DNA from: Pedobacter schmidteae
GTDB taxonomy: Bacteria > Bacteroidota > Bacteroidia > Sphingobacteriales > Sphingobacteriaceae
DNA: 64,000 bases
Assembly (NCBI RefSeq): GCF_900564155.1
Contig: NZ_LS999839.1
Coordinates: 4,337,097-4,401,096, forward strand
Direction of reading: 5' to 3'
This document shows, in pieces, positions 45,414-54,699 of the stretch; within the stretch, counting starts at the first letter, position 1, and every line of letters starts with the position of its first letter. The notes under the pieces were generated by a model. That model saw only the letters and a program-made list of their open reading frames with translations. It was not told the DNA's origin and did no database searches. A program made the translations under genes and the position numbers.

Positions 45414-47147
45414 TTAAACCTCAAGATCATTCATTACTGCCTTAATTTTTTCGCCAAGTCTGGCATTTGTTTCCTTAAAGCTCGCTTTGTCCTTTAAAGC
45501 TGTATTTACACTACAATAAAATTTAATTTTAGGCTCCGTTCCCGAAGGACGTGCCGAAACAATACTACCATCAGCTGTGATAAATTGCAGTACATCTGAT
45601 TTAGGCAATTCCAGTTCTGTTTTTACGCCGGTTTTTAAATCTGTTTGTACTCCAAGCTCATAATCCTTTAAGGTATCAATTGGGGATCCACCTAAGGTAG
45701 CAGGAGGGTTGTTCCTGAATTTCTCCATCATTGCCTTGATATCTTCGGCTCCTGTTTTGCCTTTTTTGGTAATAGATACCAGTTCCTCTTTATAGAAACC
45801 ATACTCAACATACATATTGAGCAAAGCATCATACAAACTGCTGCCTTTGTCTTTATAAAAGGCCGTCATTTCGGCAATAAAAGCACAGGAAACTACCGCA
45901 TCTTTATCCCTTACCAGGTCGCCAATCAGGTAACCATAACTTTCTTCGCCACCGCCAATAAAAGTATTTTTACCTTCCAGCTGGGTCATGATTTGTCCAA
46001 TCCATTTAAAACCGGTCAGCGTATTGTAATAGGTTACATTTTTTGCCTCGGCTATGGCTTCTATTAAATTGGAAGTTACAATGGTTTTAACAATATATTC
46101 GTTGCCAGTCAGTTTTCCTTTTTCCTGCCAGGCGGTTAACAGGTAATTGATCAGTAAACTTCCTGTCTGGTTTCCGTTTAACAACACAAATTCGCCATCG
46201 TTATTTTTTACGGCTATACCTACACGGTCGGCATCAGGATCGGTAGCCAGTACCAGATCAGCATCAATTTCCTGGGCTTTCTTCAAGGCAAGTGTGAGTG
46301 CCTCTTTTTCTTCCGGATTGGGATACACAACTGTTGGGAAATTACCATCAGGCTTACTTTGCTCTTCTACTACCGTCAAATTGGTGAAACCGAACTGTGC
46401 AAGGGCTTTAGGCACCAGTGTAATTCCGGTTCCGTGAATAGGAGAGTATACGATTTTAAGCTCCTTCTGACGGGAAATAGCCTCTGGCGAGACAGACAAT
46501 GCGGTAATTTTATCCAGGTACAACTGGTCAATTTCTTCCCCAATCAGTTCGATAAGGTTGTCTACACGATCGAACTTCACTTCATCAATATTTTTGATTT
46601 TGGCTACTTCATCCATCACCAGGGCATCATCAGGAGCGGTAAACTGTCCACCATCGGCACCATATGCTTTGTAGCCATTATATTCTTTTGGGTTGTGCGA
46701 GGCTGTTAACATGACACCACTTCTGCAGCCAAGGGTACGGATGGCAAAAGAAAGTTCTGGTGTTGGCCTTAAAGCCGAAAAAAAGTAAACATGTATACCG
46801 TTTGCCGAAAATACATCCGCAGTAATCTGTGCAAAATAGTCAGAATTGTTTCTGCTGTCGTGCGCAATTGCCACCTTAATTTTTTCGCCCGGATACTTCT
46901 TGTTCAGGTAGTTGGCCAGGCCTTGAGTGGCTGTGCCTATAGTATATTTATTGATCCGGTTAGATCCTGGCCCCATTATGCCACGTAAGCCTCCGGTTCC
47001 AAATTCCAGACTCCTGTAAAAGGAATCGGTCAGCTCAGTATAAGCTTCCTTATTCAGCAGGCCTTGTATTTCGTCTTTTGTGTTTTGATCGTAATTTCCC
47101 TTAAGCCATTCGTTAATCGTGTTTAAGGTAGCTTGTTCTAACTGCAT
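45414..47147 (-). CDS. Phosphohexomutase (phosphoglucomutase/phosphomannomutase)
   Basis: The protein has 577 residues of the alpha-D-phosphohexomutase family, interconverting sugar 1- and 6-phosphates. The phosphoserine is S150 in LTASHNPKEYNGYKAY, the Mg loop is DPDADRVG near residue 305, the sugar-binding loop is GGEESYGYLIG, and the phosphate-binding loop is RPSGTEPKIKFY near the C-terminus. The length fits the PgcA/PGM2-like group (about 570 residues) rather than the shorter ManB group. It supplies glucose 1-phosphate for glycogen or envelope polysaccharides. The exact sugar preference cannot be read. Confidence 0.95.
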   Translation of the reverse strand: MQLEQATLNTINEWLKGNYDQNTKDEIQGLLNKEAYTELTDSFYRSLEFGTGGLRGIMGPGSNRINKYTIGTATQGLANYLNKKYPGEKIKVAIAHDSRNNSDYFAQITADVFSANGIHVYFFSALRPTPELSFAIRTLGCRSGVMLTASHNPKEYNGYKAYGADGGQFTAPDDALVMDEVAKIKNIDEVKFDRVDNLIELIGEEIDQLYLDKITALSVSPEAISRQKELKIVYSPIHGTGITLVPKALAQFGFTNLTVVEEQSKPDGNFPTVVYPNPEEKEALTLALKKAQEIDADLVLATDPDADRVGIAVKNNDGEFVLLNGNQTGSLLINYLLTAWQEKGKLTGNEYIVKTIVTSNLIEAIAEAKNVTYYNTLTGFKWIGQIMTQLEGKNTFIGGGEESYGYLIGDLVRDKDAVVSCAFIAEMTAFYKDKGSSLYDALLNMYVEYGFYKEELVSITKKGKTGAEDIKAMMEKFRNNPPATLGGSPIDTLKDYELGVQTDLKTGVKTELELPKSDVLQFITADGSIVSARPSGTEPKIKFYCSVNTALKDKASFKETNARLGEKIKAVMNDLEV

Positions 47148-47376
47148 ATCTTATCCTTCCAAATTTTATTTTGTCTATTTTGCGTTTATTAGGCACGTTT
47201 TATTTAAATTCACGGCCGATTACAAGTATATAACCATTTTGGCTAAAATTAAATACTTGGAGCAAATAAATATAGCTATTTATACAGCTTTTAACCTTTA
47301 AAAATTAAATAAACCAAAAATGGAATCCTAATGGCTTGAGGCTGGGGTTCCTGACGACTAAAACAATTAAAAAATT

Positions 47377-48690
47377 ATGAAAGTATTAAAGTTTGGAGGC
47401 ACTTCTGTAGGAAGCCCTGAGCGCATGAAAAAATTGCTGGATATTATCAATCCTGCAGAAGAACAGATTGTCGTGTTATCGGCTGTGTCCGGTACCACCA
47501 ATAGTTTAGTGGAAATTTCAGCCAAACTTTTAAAGGAAGATAAACAGGTTGCGTTGAGCTTAATTAACGCATTACACCAAAAATATAATGAATTCGTTGT
47601 TGAACTTTTAACTGAAGGCGAATTCCGCGAACAGGGACAAGAGGTGGTAGATTATCATTTCAACTTTTTGGCCACATTGGCCAATGATATTTTTACACCT
47701 GTTGAAGAAAAAGTAGTATTGGCCCAAGGCGAATTGCTGTCAACCACCTTGTATCATATTTATCTGAAGTCGATTGGCGTACCATCTGTATTGTTACCGG
47801 CGTTGGATTTTATGAAAATTGATGAGGATAATGAGCCTGATGTGCCTTATGCAACTACACATCTGCAACCCATCCTGGATCAGCATAAAGACAATAAACT
47901 GTTCATTACCCAGGGTTTCATTTGCCGGAACAGCTTTGGAGAAGTAGATAACCTTCGTCGTGGCGGTAGTGACTATACGGCTTCTTTGATCGGAGCAGCC
48001 ATCATGGCCGAGGAGGTACAGATCTGGACAGATATTGATGGGATGCACAATAATGATCCAAGAATTGTGAAAGGCACCAAGCCTATTGCACAACTTTCAT
48101 TTGATGAAGCTGCCGAGCTGGCTTATTTCGGGGCAAAGATTCTTCATCCTCAATCTGTTTTCCCTGCTCAGAAATATAAAATTCCGGTTCGTTTGCTCAA
48201 CACCATGGAGCCGCAGGCTTCGGGAACATTGATTTCTACGGAAAGTGAAAAAGGAAAAATCAAATCCATTGCAGCAAAAGACGGCATTACCGCCATTAAA
48301 ATACAATCTAGCCGGATGTTGTTGGCTTATGGATTTTTGAGACGGGTATTTGAAATCTTTGAAAGGTATAAAACGCCGATAGACATGATCACCACTTCGG
48401 AAGTAGCGGTATCGTTGACCATTGATTTTACCGACAATCTGGAGAAAATTGTGGAAGAGCTACATGCTTTTGGTTCGGTAGACATTGATACCAATCAGTC
48501 GATTGTGTGTGTTGTGGGCGATTTCAGTGCAGAGAAACATGGTTATGCAGCGCGTGTATTGGATGCCATTAAACACATTCCGCTAAGAATGATCTCTTAT
48601 GGAGGAAGTAATTATAACATTTCATTGCTGCTGAATACCTCAGATAAAACGGAAGCATTAAAGAGTTTACATAACAGGCTGTTTGAATAA
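47377..48690 (+). CDS. lysC: Aspartate kinase
   Basis: This enzyme catalyses the first step of the aspartate family pathway, phosphorylating aspartate. The protein has 437 residues, monofunctional (no homoserine dehydrogenase fused). The kinase core starts KVLKFGGTSVGSPERM and includes FICRNSFGEVDNLRRGGSDYTASLIGAA and VQIWTDIDGMHNNDPRIV. Two ACT domains at the C-terminus (MLLAYGFLRRVFEIFERY, SIVCVVGDFSAEKHGYAARV) suggest feedback control by lysine or threonine. lysA follows on the same strand 186 bases later, so this is a small lysine locus. A stem GGAATCC/GGGTTCC in the leader is weak. Confidence 0.95.
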   Translation: MKVLKFGGTSVGSPERMKKLLDIINPAEEQIVVLSAVSGTTNSLVEISAKLLKEDKQVALSLINALHQKYNEFVVELLTEGEFREQGQEVVDYHFNFLATLANDIFTPVEEKVVLAQGELLSTTLYHIYLKSIGVPSVLLPALDFMKIDEDNEPDVPYATTHLQPILDQHKDNKLFITQGFICRNSFGEVDNLRRGGSDYTASLIGAAIMAEEVQIWTDIDGMHNNDPRIVKGTKPIAQLSFDEAAELAYFGAKILHPQSVFPAQKYKIPVRLLNTMEPQASGTLISTESEKGKIKSIAAKDGITAIKIQSSRMLLAYGFLRRVFEIFERYKTPIDMITTSEVAVSLTIDFTDNLEKIVEELHAFGSVDIDTNQSIVCVVGDFSAEKHGYAARVLDAIKHIPLRMISYGGSNYNISLLLNTSDKTEALKSLHNRLFE

Positions 48691-48698
48691 AAAGCAGA

Positions 48699-48875
48699 TT
48701 ACCTTCTTTTTATCCATACCAGGATACCAATAACAATAAAAATGAGTGCGATAAAGAGCCTGATTCTTCTGTCGTACTCCTTTTTACTGATCTTTTGATT
48801 TTTGAAATCTATTTGGTTACCAATGTAAATCAGGCCAAGGACAACGATAAAAAATATAACAAGATATTTAAACAT
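48699..48875 (-). CDS. Small two-helix membrane protein, antisense between lysC and lysA
   Basis: This is an open frame of 58 codons. The protein begins MFKYLVIFFIVVLGLIYIG (first membrane helix), has a basic loop (DFKNQKISKKEYDRRIR), and ends with a second helix (LFIALIFIVIGILVWIKRR). Two hydrophobic helices separated by a charged loop are hard to get by chance. The placement is odd: its ATG (48873-48875) and the lysA ATG (48877-48879) are divergent and only one base apart, so neither has room for its own promoter outside the other gene. I have no family for it. It may be a real small protein whose promoter lies inside lysA, or a non-coding coincidence. Confidence 0.45.
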   Translation of the reverse strand: MFKYLVIFFIVVLGLIYIGNQIDFKNQKISKKEYDRRIRLFIALIFIVIGILVWIKRR

Positions 48876-48876
48876 T

Positions 48877-50028
48877 ATGTTTTCTAATAAAGATATATCA
48901 CAGTTCGCAAATGTAGAAACACCTTTTTACTATTACGACCTGAACCTGTTGCAAAATACTTTAAGTACCTGTGCAGCGGCCGCGAATTTATACAATTTTC
49001 ACGTGCACTATGCATTGAAAGCCAATTTCAACGAAAAAGTACTGCAAAAAATTAAAGCTATAGGCTTTGGCGCTGATTGTGTAAGTGGTGGAGAAGTAAG
49101 CAGGGCTATCGAAACAGGGTTTGATAAAGGACAAATTGTTTTTGCAGGCGTAGGTAAATCAGACAAGGAAATAAACCTTGCACTGGATCAGGATATCTTC
49201 TGCTTCAATGTGGAGTCTGTTCAGGAGCTGGAAGTAATCAATGAACTGGCTGCAAAAAAAGGTAAAACAGCCAGAGTAGCTATCCGGATTAATCCCAATG
49301 TAGATGCACACACCCACCATAACATCACCACTGGTTTAGATGAAAACAAGTTTGGTGTAAATTCCTGGGATTTGCCACAATGTGCCGAAACCCTGAGGGT
49401 GTCTAAACATATTGAATTTATAGGTATACATTTTCACATCGGTTCACAAATTACCAATCTGGATGTATACAAAAATCTTTGTGTACGTGTAAACGAATTT
49501 GCGTTATGGTTTGAAGAACGCGGCTTTGCCGTTAAAGTACTGAATGTTGGCGGTGGATTGGGTATTGATTATCACAATCCCGATAACCAAATTCCTGATT
49601 TTGAAAACTACTTCAAAATATTTTCTGAATTTCTGGAAATCAAACCGGGACAAGAGGTTCATTTTGAGTTGGGAAGGGCATTGGTAGGTCAGTCTGCTTC
49701 CCTGATCAGTAGGGTATTATATGTTAAGAACGGCAAAAAGAAAAACTTTGTGGTATTGGATGCCGGGATGACGGAGTTGATGCGCCCGGCTTTATACCAG
49801 GCTTACCATAAAATTGAGAACCTTACCCGCGGAAATGCAACAGCAGTAAAGTATGATATTGTTGGGCCAATTTGCGAAAGCACTGATTGCTTTGGAAAAG
49901 AAGTAGAGCAGCCCGAAAGCTTCAGAGGCGATTTATATGCCATCAGAAGTGCAGGTGCCTATGGTGAGGTGATGGCTTCAAAGTACAACCTGCGCGACGA
50001 GATCAGGTCTGTTTATAGCGAAGGCTAA
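48877..50028 (+). CDS. lysA: Diaminopimelate decarboxylase
   Basis: This enzyme decarboxylates meso-diaminopimelate to lysine, the last step of the pathway. The protein has 383 residues with a fold-type III PLP barrel. The PLP-binding Lys is K48 in HYALKANFN, the phosphate-binding Gly-rich loop is LNVGGGLGIDYH, and the Cys/Glu substrate loop is GPICESTDCFGKE. Further blocks are IRINPNVDAHTHHNITTG and the closing SAGAYGEVMASKYN. The start (MFSNKDISQFANVETPFYYYD) fits the family. It is probably transcribed with lysC. Confidence 0.95.
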   Translation: MFSNKDISQFANVETPFYYYDLNLLQNTLSTCAAAANLYNFHVHYALKANFNEKVLQKIKAIGFGADCVSGGEVSRAIETGFDKGQIVFAGVGKSDKEINLALDQDIFCFNVESVQELEVINELAAKKGKTARVAIRINPNVDAHTHHNITTGLDENKFGVNSWDLPQCAETLRVSKHIEFIGIHFHIGSQITNLDVYKNLCVRVNEFALWFEERGFAVKVLNVGGGLGIDYHNPDNQIPDFENYFKIFSEFLEIKPGQEVHFELGRALVGQSASLISRVLYVKNGKKKNFVVLDAGMTELMRPALYQAYHKIENLTRGNATAVKYDIVGPICESTDCFGKEVEQPESFRGDLYAIRSAGAYGEVMASKYNLRDEIRSVYSEG

Positions 50029-50052
50029 TTTAGATCAGAACGTGTAGATCAA

Positions 50053-50089
50053 AAAAAAGGGGTATTTCATTTAGAAATACCTCTTTTTT
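50053..50089. terminator. Bidirectional terminator downstream of lysA
   Basis: A 16-bp stem (A6 then GGGGTATTTC against GAAATACCTC then T6, one G-T pair) with loop ATTTA lies between the convergent lysA and SRPBCC genes. Both flanks have the needed T-run in their own direction. Confidence 0.88.
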
Positions 50090-50095
50090 ATACAT

Positions 50096-50476
50096 TTACT
50101 CCTCAAAAAAGTCGAGTAGTCCACCCAGGTAATACTGGTCCAATCCTTCCGTAAAATCTTCAAAATCTGCTTCGGGGATATTGGTTTGCACAAACTCAAG
50201 TGATGTACCTTTTTTATCTGCATGCAATTTAATGGTTACGATAGAAGGAGCATTATACTCACCAAAATACCATTCCTGTACAATCTTTTTACCATAATCA
50301 AATTCCAGGTTTTTGCCCACAATGTCGCCATCCCAGAAAGAAAATTCGGTACCCGGTTCTTCCGTAAATTCAACGGCAGCCCCCGTCCACAACTGTATAC
50401 TTTGTGCTTTAGTCAAAGCCAGATAAACTTCTTCGGGAGGAGCGGGGAGCTGATAATATTTTTTAAAAGTCTTCAT
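50096..50476 (-). CDS. START-like/AHSA1 domain protein
   Basis: The protein has 126 residues from the Met at 50476. It is a compact SRPBCC fold, with the start FKKYYQLPAPPEEVYLALTKAQSIQLWTG and the strands PGTEFSFWDGDIVGKNLEFDYGKKIVQEW. The end is EADFEDFTEGLDQYYLGGLLDFFEE, a very acidic helix. It resembles the small Bacteroidota START-like proteins of unknown function. It lies just after the acyl-CoA dehydrogenase gene on the same strand (6 bases from that stop) and so probably shares its transcript. Confidence 0.88.
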   Translation of the reverse strand: MKTFKKYYQLPAPPEEVYLALTKAQSIQLWTGAAVEFTEEPGTEFSFWDGDIVGKNLEFDYGKKIVQEWYFGEYNAPSIVTIKLHADKKGTSLEFVQTNIPEADFEDFTEGLDQYYLGGLLDFFEE

Positions 50477-50481
50477 CAAAT

Positions 50482-51672
50482 TTATTTAAATGCATTTATT
50501 CCTGTAACATCCATTCCTGTAATCAGCAGGTGGATATCGTGTGTACCTTCATAAGTGACCACCGACTCCAGGTTCATCATGTGGCGCATGATAGAATACT
50601 CACCGGTAATCCCCATACCACCCAGCATTTGTCTGGCATTTCGGGCTACGTTGAGTGCCACTTCTACGCTGTTTCGTTTGGCCATAGAAATTTGTTCGGG
50701 GCTGGCCCTGTTTTCATTCTTTAAGACCCCAAGGCGCCACACCATTAATTGAGCTTTGGTAATTTCGGTAATCATTTCGGCTAGTTTCTTTTGTTGCAAC
50801 TGAAAGCCAGCAATAGGTTTATCAAACTGTATGCGCTGTTTGGAGTAGCGAAGGGCAGTATCATAGCAGTCCATCGCTGCACCAAGGGCACCCCAGGCAA
50901 TACCATAACGGGCCTGGTTTAAGCAACCCAAAGGGCCCTTTAAACCGGTGATATCCGGAAAAACATTTTCTTTAGGTATTTTTACATTGTCGAAAACCAG
51001 CTCACCTGTGGCCGAAGCTCTTAAACTCCATTTATGATGCGTTTCTGGTGTCGTAAAACCTTCCATGCCGCGCTCCACAATCATTCCACGTATTTTTCCC
51101 GATTCATCTTTCGCCCAAACGATGGCAATATCAGCAAAGGGCGCATTTGATATCCACATTTTGGCCCCATTTAAGATGTAATGATCACCTTTATCTTTGA
51201 TATTGGTTAGCATTCCACCCGGGTCTGAGCCATGATCAGGTTCCGTCAATCCGAAACAGCCCATCAGTTCGCCTGTGGCCAGTTTTGGCAAATATTTTTT
51301 ACGTTGTGCTTCTGTTCCATAGGTAAAAATAGGATACATCACCAGCGAACCCTGTACAGAAGCGGTAGACCTGATTCCGGAATCACCACGTTCAATTTCC
51401 TGCATCAACAGGCCATAAGCCATATAATCCAGACCGGCACCACCATATTCAACAGGGATAGTCGGACCAAAAGCACCAATCTCACCAAGGCCTTTAATCA
51501 GCTGTTTGGGGAATGTTGCTTTTTGGGCATAATCTTCAATAATGGGGCTGATTTCTTTCTTTACCCAGTCGCGGGCGGCAGTGCGGATCAACAAATGCTC
51601 TTCCGATAGTAATTCGTCTAACAGATAATAATCCGGAGCTTCATAAAAGTCTTTTCTGGTAGATTTTTCCAT
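50482..51672 (-). CDS. gcdH: Acyl-CoA dehydrogenase, glutaryl-CoA dehydrogenase type
   Basis: This FAD enzyme probably converts glutaryl-CoA to crotonyl-CoA in lysine and tryptophan breakdown. The protein has 396 residues. The blocks GCFGLTEPDHGSDPGGM, ILNGAKMWISNAPFADIAIVWAKDESG, and ARYGIAWGALGAAMDCYDTALRYSKQRIQF are the GcdH pattern. The catalytic base is E375 in VTYEGTHDIHLLITG; the EGTHDIH motif separates GcdH from other acyl-CoA dehydrogenases. A TACCTTTG box at 51711-51718 on the minus strand may be its -7 element. Confidence 0.88.
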   Translation of the reverse strand: MEKSTRKDFYEAPDYYLLDELLSEEHLLIRTAARDWVKKEISPIIEDYAQKATFPKQLIKGLGEIGAFGPTIPVEYGGAGLDYMAYGLLMQEIERGDSGIRSTASVQGSLVMYPIFTYGTEAQRKKYLPKLATGELMGCFGLTEPDHGSDPGGMLTNIKDKGDHYILNGAKMWISNAPFADIAIVWAKDESGKIRGMIVERGMEGFTTPETHHKWSLRASATGELVFDNVKIPKENVFPDITGLKGPLGCLNQARYGIAWGALGAAMDCYDTALRYSKQRIQFDKPIAGFQLQQKKLAEMITEITKAQLMVWRLGVLKNENRASPEQISMAKRNSVEVALNVARNARQMLGGMGITGEYSIMRHMMNLESVVTYEGTHDIHLLITGMDVTGINAFK

Positions 51673-51769
51673 TGTTTACACTATATTTGGTTTGCCAATG
51701 AGTGATACCCCAAAGGTAATAATTTAAGGGGTAGGGCTACTCAATACTCCATAAAAATAAATTTATCAG

Positions 51770-52144
51770 ATGTCGTCAACTTCCAGTTATAAACAAACCG
51801 TTGCCTTAAAAGATGTGAAGTGTTTTGCCTACCACGGGTATTATCCGGAGGAGCAACTGACCGGCATTTATTTTATGGTTGATGTGGAGGTTGAGTTTAT
51901 CCCTTTTGGGGAAAGCGAAAATCTGCAGCATACGGTAAATTATGAAGTATTGAACACCATCATTCTGGAAGAAATGGCCAATACACAAAAAATGCTGGAA
52001 ACAGTTGTCAAAAACATCATCGACCGCAGTATTGCGGCTTATCCTTTTATCCTTAAGGCAACGGTTGGCATCAGAAAACTAAGCCCGGCTATGCCAGGCC
52101 AGGTAGGACATTCTTTTGTGCAGCTTAGCTACAAAGCCGACTAA
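51770..52144 (+). CDS. folB: Dihydroneopterin aldolase
   Basis: This enzyme of folate synthesis cleaves dihydroneopterin to the hydroxymethyl pterin and glycolaldehyde. The protein has 124 residues with the family marks VALKDVKCFAYHGYYPEEQLTGIYFMVDVEVE at the start (Glu in the HGYYPEE segment), the middle TVNYEVLNTIILEEMA, and the catalytic Lys in VGIRKLSPAMPG. It stands alone, divergent from gcdH and convergent with the thioesterase. A TATATTTG at 51682-51689 could be its -7 box. Confidence 0.92.
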   Translation: MSSTSSYKQTVALKDVKCFAYHGYYPEEQLTGIYFMVDVEVEFIPFGESENLQHTVNYEVLNTIILEEMANTQKMLETVVKNIIDRSIAAYPFILKATVGIRKLSPAMPGQVGHSFVQLSYKAD

Positions 52145-52146
52145 TG

Positions 52147-52629
52147 TTATAACTGTTCGAAGGAGATCATTCTTTCTCTTTCATCCTTAGGAATAGGAAA
52201 GGAGCTTTTGGTGGCATAATCAAATGCTACACAGGTGGTTTTGCCACGATTACATATCTCTTCTTTTCCATTGATGAGCTTCACCAGCAGGTATTCCAGG
52301 TCGAAACTGCTGTTGCCAATTCTGGAGGTTCGTACGTACATACTGATTTTGTCTTCGATAAATACAGGCAAAATGTAGTCCAGCGATGCCTGAGCAATCA
52401 CTACTCCCGTTTTTTTCCAATCCCACTGAATCGCGTGATTCCAATATTTTGTCCGGGCTATTTCCATATAAGTAAAGTATACCGCATTGTTCACGTGTCC
52501 CATCATATCAAAATCTGCAAATCGGGTTTCTATAGCTGTTTTGTACTTAAAACTGTCTAAAGTACTGATAATATCTGTCGTTTTGTCTTGTTTAATATTT
52601 TTATTACGCCAAAATGTCTTGAAAATCAT
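52147..52629 (-). CDS. Hot-dog-fold acyl-CoA thioesterase
   Basis: The protein has 160 residues. The 4-hydroxybenzoyl-CoA thioesterase type active site is clear: ETRFADFDMMGHVNNAVYFTYMEIARTKYW, with the catalytic Asp followed by GHVNN. Further strands are VVIAQASLDYILPVFIEDKISMYVRTSRIGNSSFDLEYLLV. About 30 residues before the fold have no similarity, so the true start may be further in. The substrate is probably a medium or long acyl-CoA. It is convergent with folB with only 2 bases between the ends. Confidence 0.88.
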   Translation of the reverse strand: MIFKTFWRNKNIKQDKTTDIISTLDSFKYKTAIETRFADFDMMGHVNNAVYFTYMEIARTKYWNHAIQWDWKKTGVVIAQASLDYILPVFIEDKISMYVRTSRIGNSSFDLEYLLVKLINGKEEICNRGKTTCVAFDYATKSSFPIPKDERERMISFEQL

Positions 52630-52714
52630 AAAAAATAGGGTTGGTATAAGAGTTGAATATAGGGTTAGTATAAAATATTAAATTATAAAAAACTTAAAAT
52701 AGGAGAAAATAGCA

Positions 52715-53149
52715 ATGACACTAGTAAAATTTAACAACAGAACCAGAAACACTGCACCTTACTTTAACAATGTTTTCGACTCATTGTTTAGCGAAGCATT
52801 AAATAAAAATTTAACTATTAATAAAGTTCCGGGTGTAAACATCTTAGAATCTGAAACCGATTATAAAATTGAATTGGCCGCACCGGGCTTAAACAAAGAA
52901 GATTTTCAAATTAATCTGAAAAAAGATACGCTTTCAGTTTGGGCAGAAAAAACCGCCAGCGAAACTGAAGAGAAAAAAGATTACACCAGAAAAGAATTCG
53001 ACTACTTTTCTTTTGCAAGATCGTTTGTATTGCCGGAAAGTGTGGATGGTGAAAAAATTACAGCTGAATATGTAAATGGCATCTTGAACATTACCATCGG
53101 TAAAAAAGATGAATCTAAATCAGCCAGCAAAGAGATTAAGGTTTCATAA
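52715..53149 (+). CDS. Small heat-shock protein (Hsp20/alpha-crystallin family)
   Basis: The protein has 144 residues. A short variable N-terminus (FNNRTRNTAPYFNNVFDSLFSEAL) is followed by the alpha-crystallin domain at about 38-140 (VNILESETDYKIELAAPGLNKEDFQINLKKDTLSVWAEK, FSFARSFVLPESVDGEKITAEYVNGILNITIGKK). The expected C-terminal I-x-I style contact is present as IKV near the end. It is an ATP-independent holdase chaperone. It is monocistronic and is followed by a terminator with a GAAA tetraloop. Confidence 0.95.
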   Translation: MTLVKFNNRTRNTAPYFNNVFDSLFSEALNKNLTINKVPGVNILESETDYKIELAAPGLNKEDFQINLKKDTLSVWAEKTASETEEKKDYTRKEFDYFSFARSFVLPESVDGEKITAEYVNGILNITIGKKDESKSASKEIKVS

Positions 53150-53173
53150 TTGGTTATAGTTTGTTTTAAGGTG

Positions 53174-53208
53174 ATAGGGGCATGTCGAAAGACAGCCCCT
53201 ATTTTTTT
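53174..53208 (+). terminator. Intrinsic terminator of the hsp20 gene
   Basis: ATAGGGGC pairs with GCCCCTAT, continued by TGTC/GACA after one bulged A. The stem is closed by a GAAA tetraloop and followed by seven Ts. Confidence 0.9.
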
Positions 53209-53316
53209 GGCAAATTTATTTTACGAGCCGGTAGTCCTGTTTATGGTTTTGCGCTTCTTAAAGGTTAAGTATACAAACAGGTTTTGTATACTTTTATCTT
53301 AACTAAATACCATAAA

Positions 53317-54660
53317 ATGACTAAAAGATTAAGTTTATTGCTTGCTGTTTGTCTGCTGCTAACTTTTACAGCAATGGCACAGAAAAAGGCAGAATGGGTC
53401 TACCTAAAAGGAGAGCTCAAAAATTTCAGTAACCAGGTACAGATCGAAGACCTGTCTGAGTTCCAGTATTTATTGCCGCCAACAACAGACCGCATCATTG
53501 TTCCGGATGCGCAGCAGCGGTTCGATATTAAATTTAAGCTGGCAGCACCGAATTATTTCCGACTGGGTCGGAATATACTTTACCTGAGTCCGGGGGATGA
53601 CATGGAAGTATCGGTTGATTATAGCAACAATACTGCATCAACTTTTAAAGGCAAAGGTGCTGCAGCAAACGAATATTTAAGAAATACACCCTTTCCCAAG
53701 GGCGGGTCATTTATTGAAGGTGGTAAAAATATAAAGGAAACACCTGAAGCTACCATTGCTGCAGTCGAAGCACTTGCCGAAGCAAGGACAAAAGAGCTGG
53801 CCGCCATTAAAAATATATCTCCCGAATTCAGACGATTGGAGAACGCAAGGGTTAAGGCCGACCTGATCAACAGTCTTTATAGCGGTGAAAACTATGGCAC
53901 CTATATGCTGAGGCTAAAGGACGAAAAAGCAAAAGCTTATACCGAGTCTTATATGAAAGCCATAGCACCTAAAGTGGCAATATACTCCAAGAACTTTGTT
54001 GATGCCTCATTAATGAAACTGGTGGTGTATCGCGACATTGCAGATGAACTTGTTAAGCAGGGCGGAAAATCCTCCGATGTACAACAAATTAAAGATTGGT
54101 ATGGTGCTTATTCGCTTATAAGAGAAATGCAGAAGGAAAGCGACAAATCAAAACTAAATGATTTTAAACCTAAGCTGGCTGCTGTTAAAACACCCGGCTA
54201 TAGAATCGCTTCGACCCAGATGCTTTCCCGGTTAATGGCATTTGGAAAAGGGGACACCCCAATTGATTTTGTTGCAAAAGATATCGAAGGGAAAAGGGTA
54301 AGCTTAAGTAGCCTGAAGGGCAAAGTAATTTATATTGATCTCTGGGCCATTTGGTGCGGACCATGTATGGAAGAAATGCCCCATTTTGAAAAGCTAAAAG
54401 ATAAATATAAAGACAATCCCGAAATCGCCTTCGTATCCTTGTCCATTGATGATACAGAAGCACCCTGGAAAGCTAGTGTAGCGCAACGCAAAGCCAGTGG
54501 CCTGCAGTGGAATATTAACAGGAACAAGTTACAGGCATACAATATCGTCGGAATCCCAAGAATACTGCTGATTGGTAAAGACTTTAAAATGGCAGATATG
54601 AACGCAGCACTCCCTTCTGATGCAAAAGCAATAACAGCCATTGAAAAGCTGCTGAATTAA
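53317..54660 (+). CDS. TlpA-like thiol-disulfide oxidoreductase with N-terminal unknown domain
   Basis: The protein has 447 residues from the Met at 53317, which starts a clean signal peptide (RLSLLLAVCLLLTFTAMAQ); the frame is open 11 codons earlier. The N-terminal 300 residues are a beta-rich domain followed by helices, of the type often fused to thioredoxins in Bacteroidota. The C-terminal thioredoxin fold has W346-C-G-P-C350 (IWCGPCMEEMPHFEKLKDKY) and the cis-Pro in YNIVGIPRILLIGK. It should reduce or oxidise periplasmic thiols. It is convergent with the kinase operon. Confidence 0.92.
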   Translation: MTKRLSLLLAVCLLLTFTAMAQKKAEWVYLKGELKNFSNQVQIEDLSEFQYLLPPTTDRIIVPDAQQRFDIKFKLAAPNYFRLGRNILYLSPGDDMEVSVDYSNNTASTFKGKGAAANEYLRNTPFPKGGSFIEGGKNIKETPEATIAAVEALAEARTKELAAIKNISPEFRRLENARVKADLINSLYSGENYGTYMLRLKDEKAKAYTESYMKAIAPKVAIYSKNFVDASLMKLVVYRDIADELVKQGGKSSDVQQIKDWYGAYSLIREMQKESDKSKLNDFKPKLAAVKTPGYRIASTQMLSRLMAFGKGDTPIDFVAKDIEGKRVSLSSLKGKVIYIDLWAIWCGPCMEEMPHFEKLKDKYKDNPEIAFVSLSIDDTEAPWKASVAQRKASGLQWNINRNKLQAYNIVGIPRILLIGKDFKMADMNAALPSDAKAITAIEKLLN

Positions 54661-54665
54661 AAAAT

Positions 54666-54699
54666 ATTAAAGGAATAGGCCCGGGCTTATTCCTTTAAT
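54666..54699. terminator. Bidirectional terminator at the end of the kinase operon
   Basis: ATTAAAGGAATAGGCC and its near-perfect complement (one G-T pair) form a stem with a tight loop. It separates the convergent TlpA-like gene and the last gene of the kinase/SEDS-PBP operon. Confidence 0.75.
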
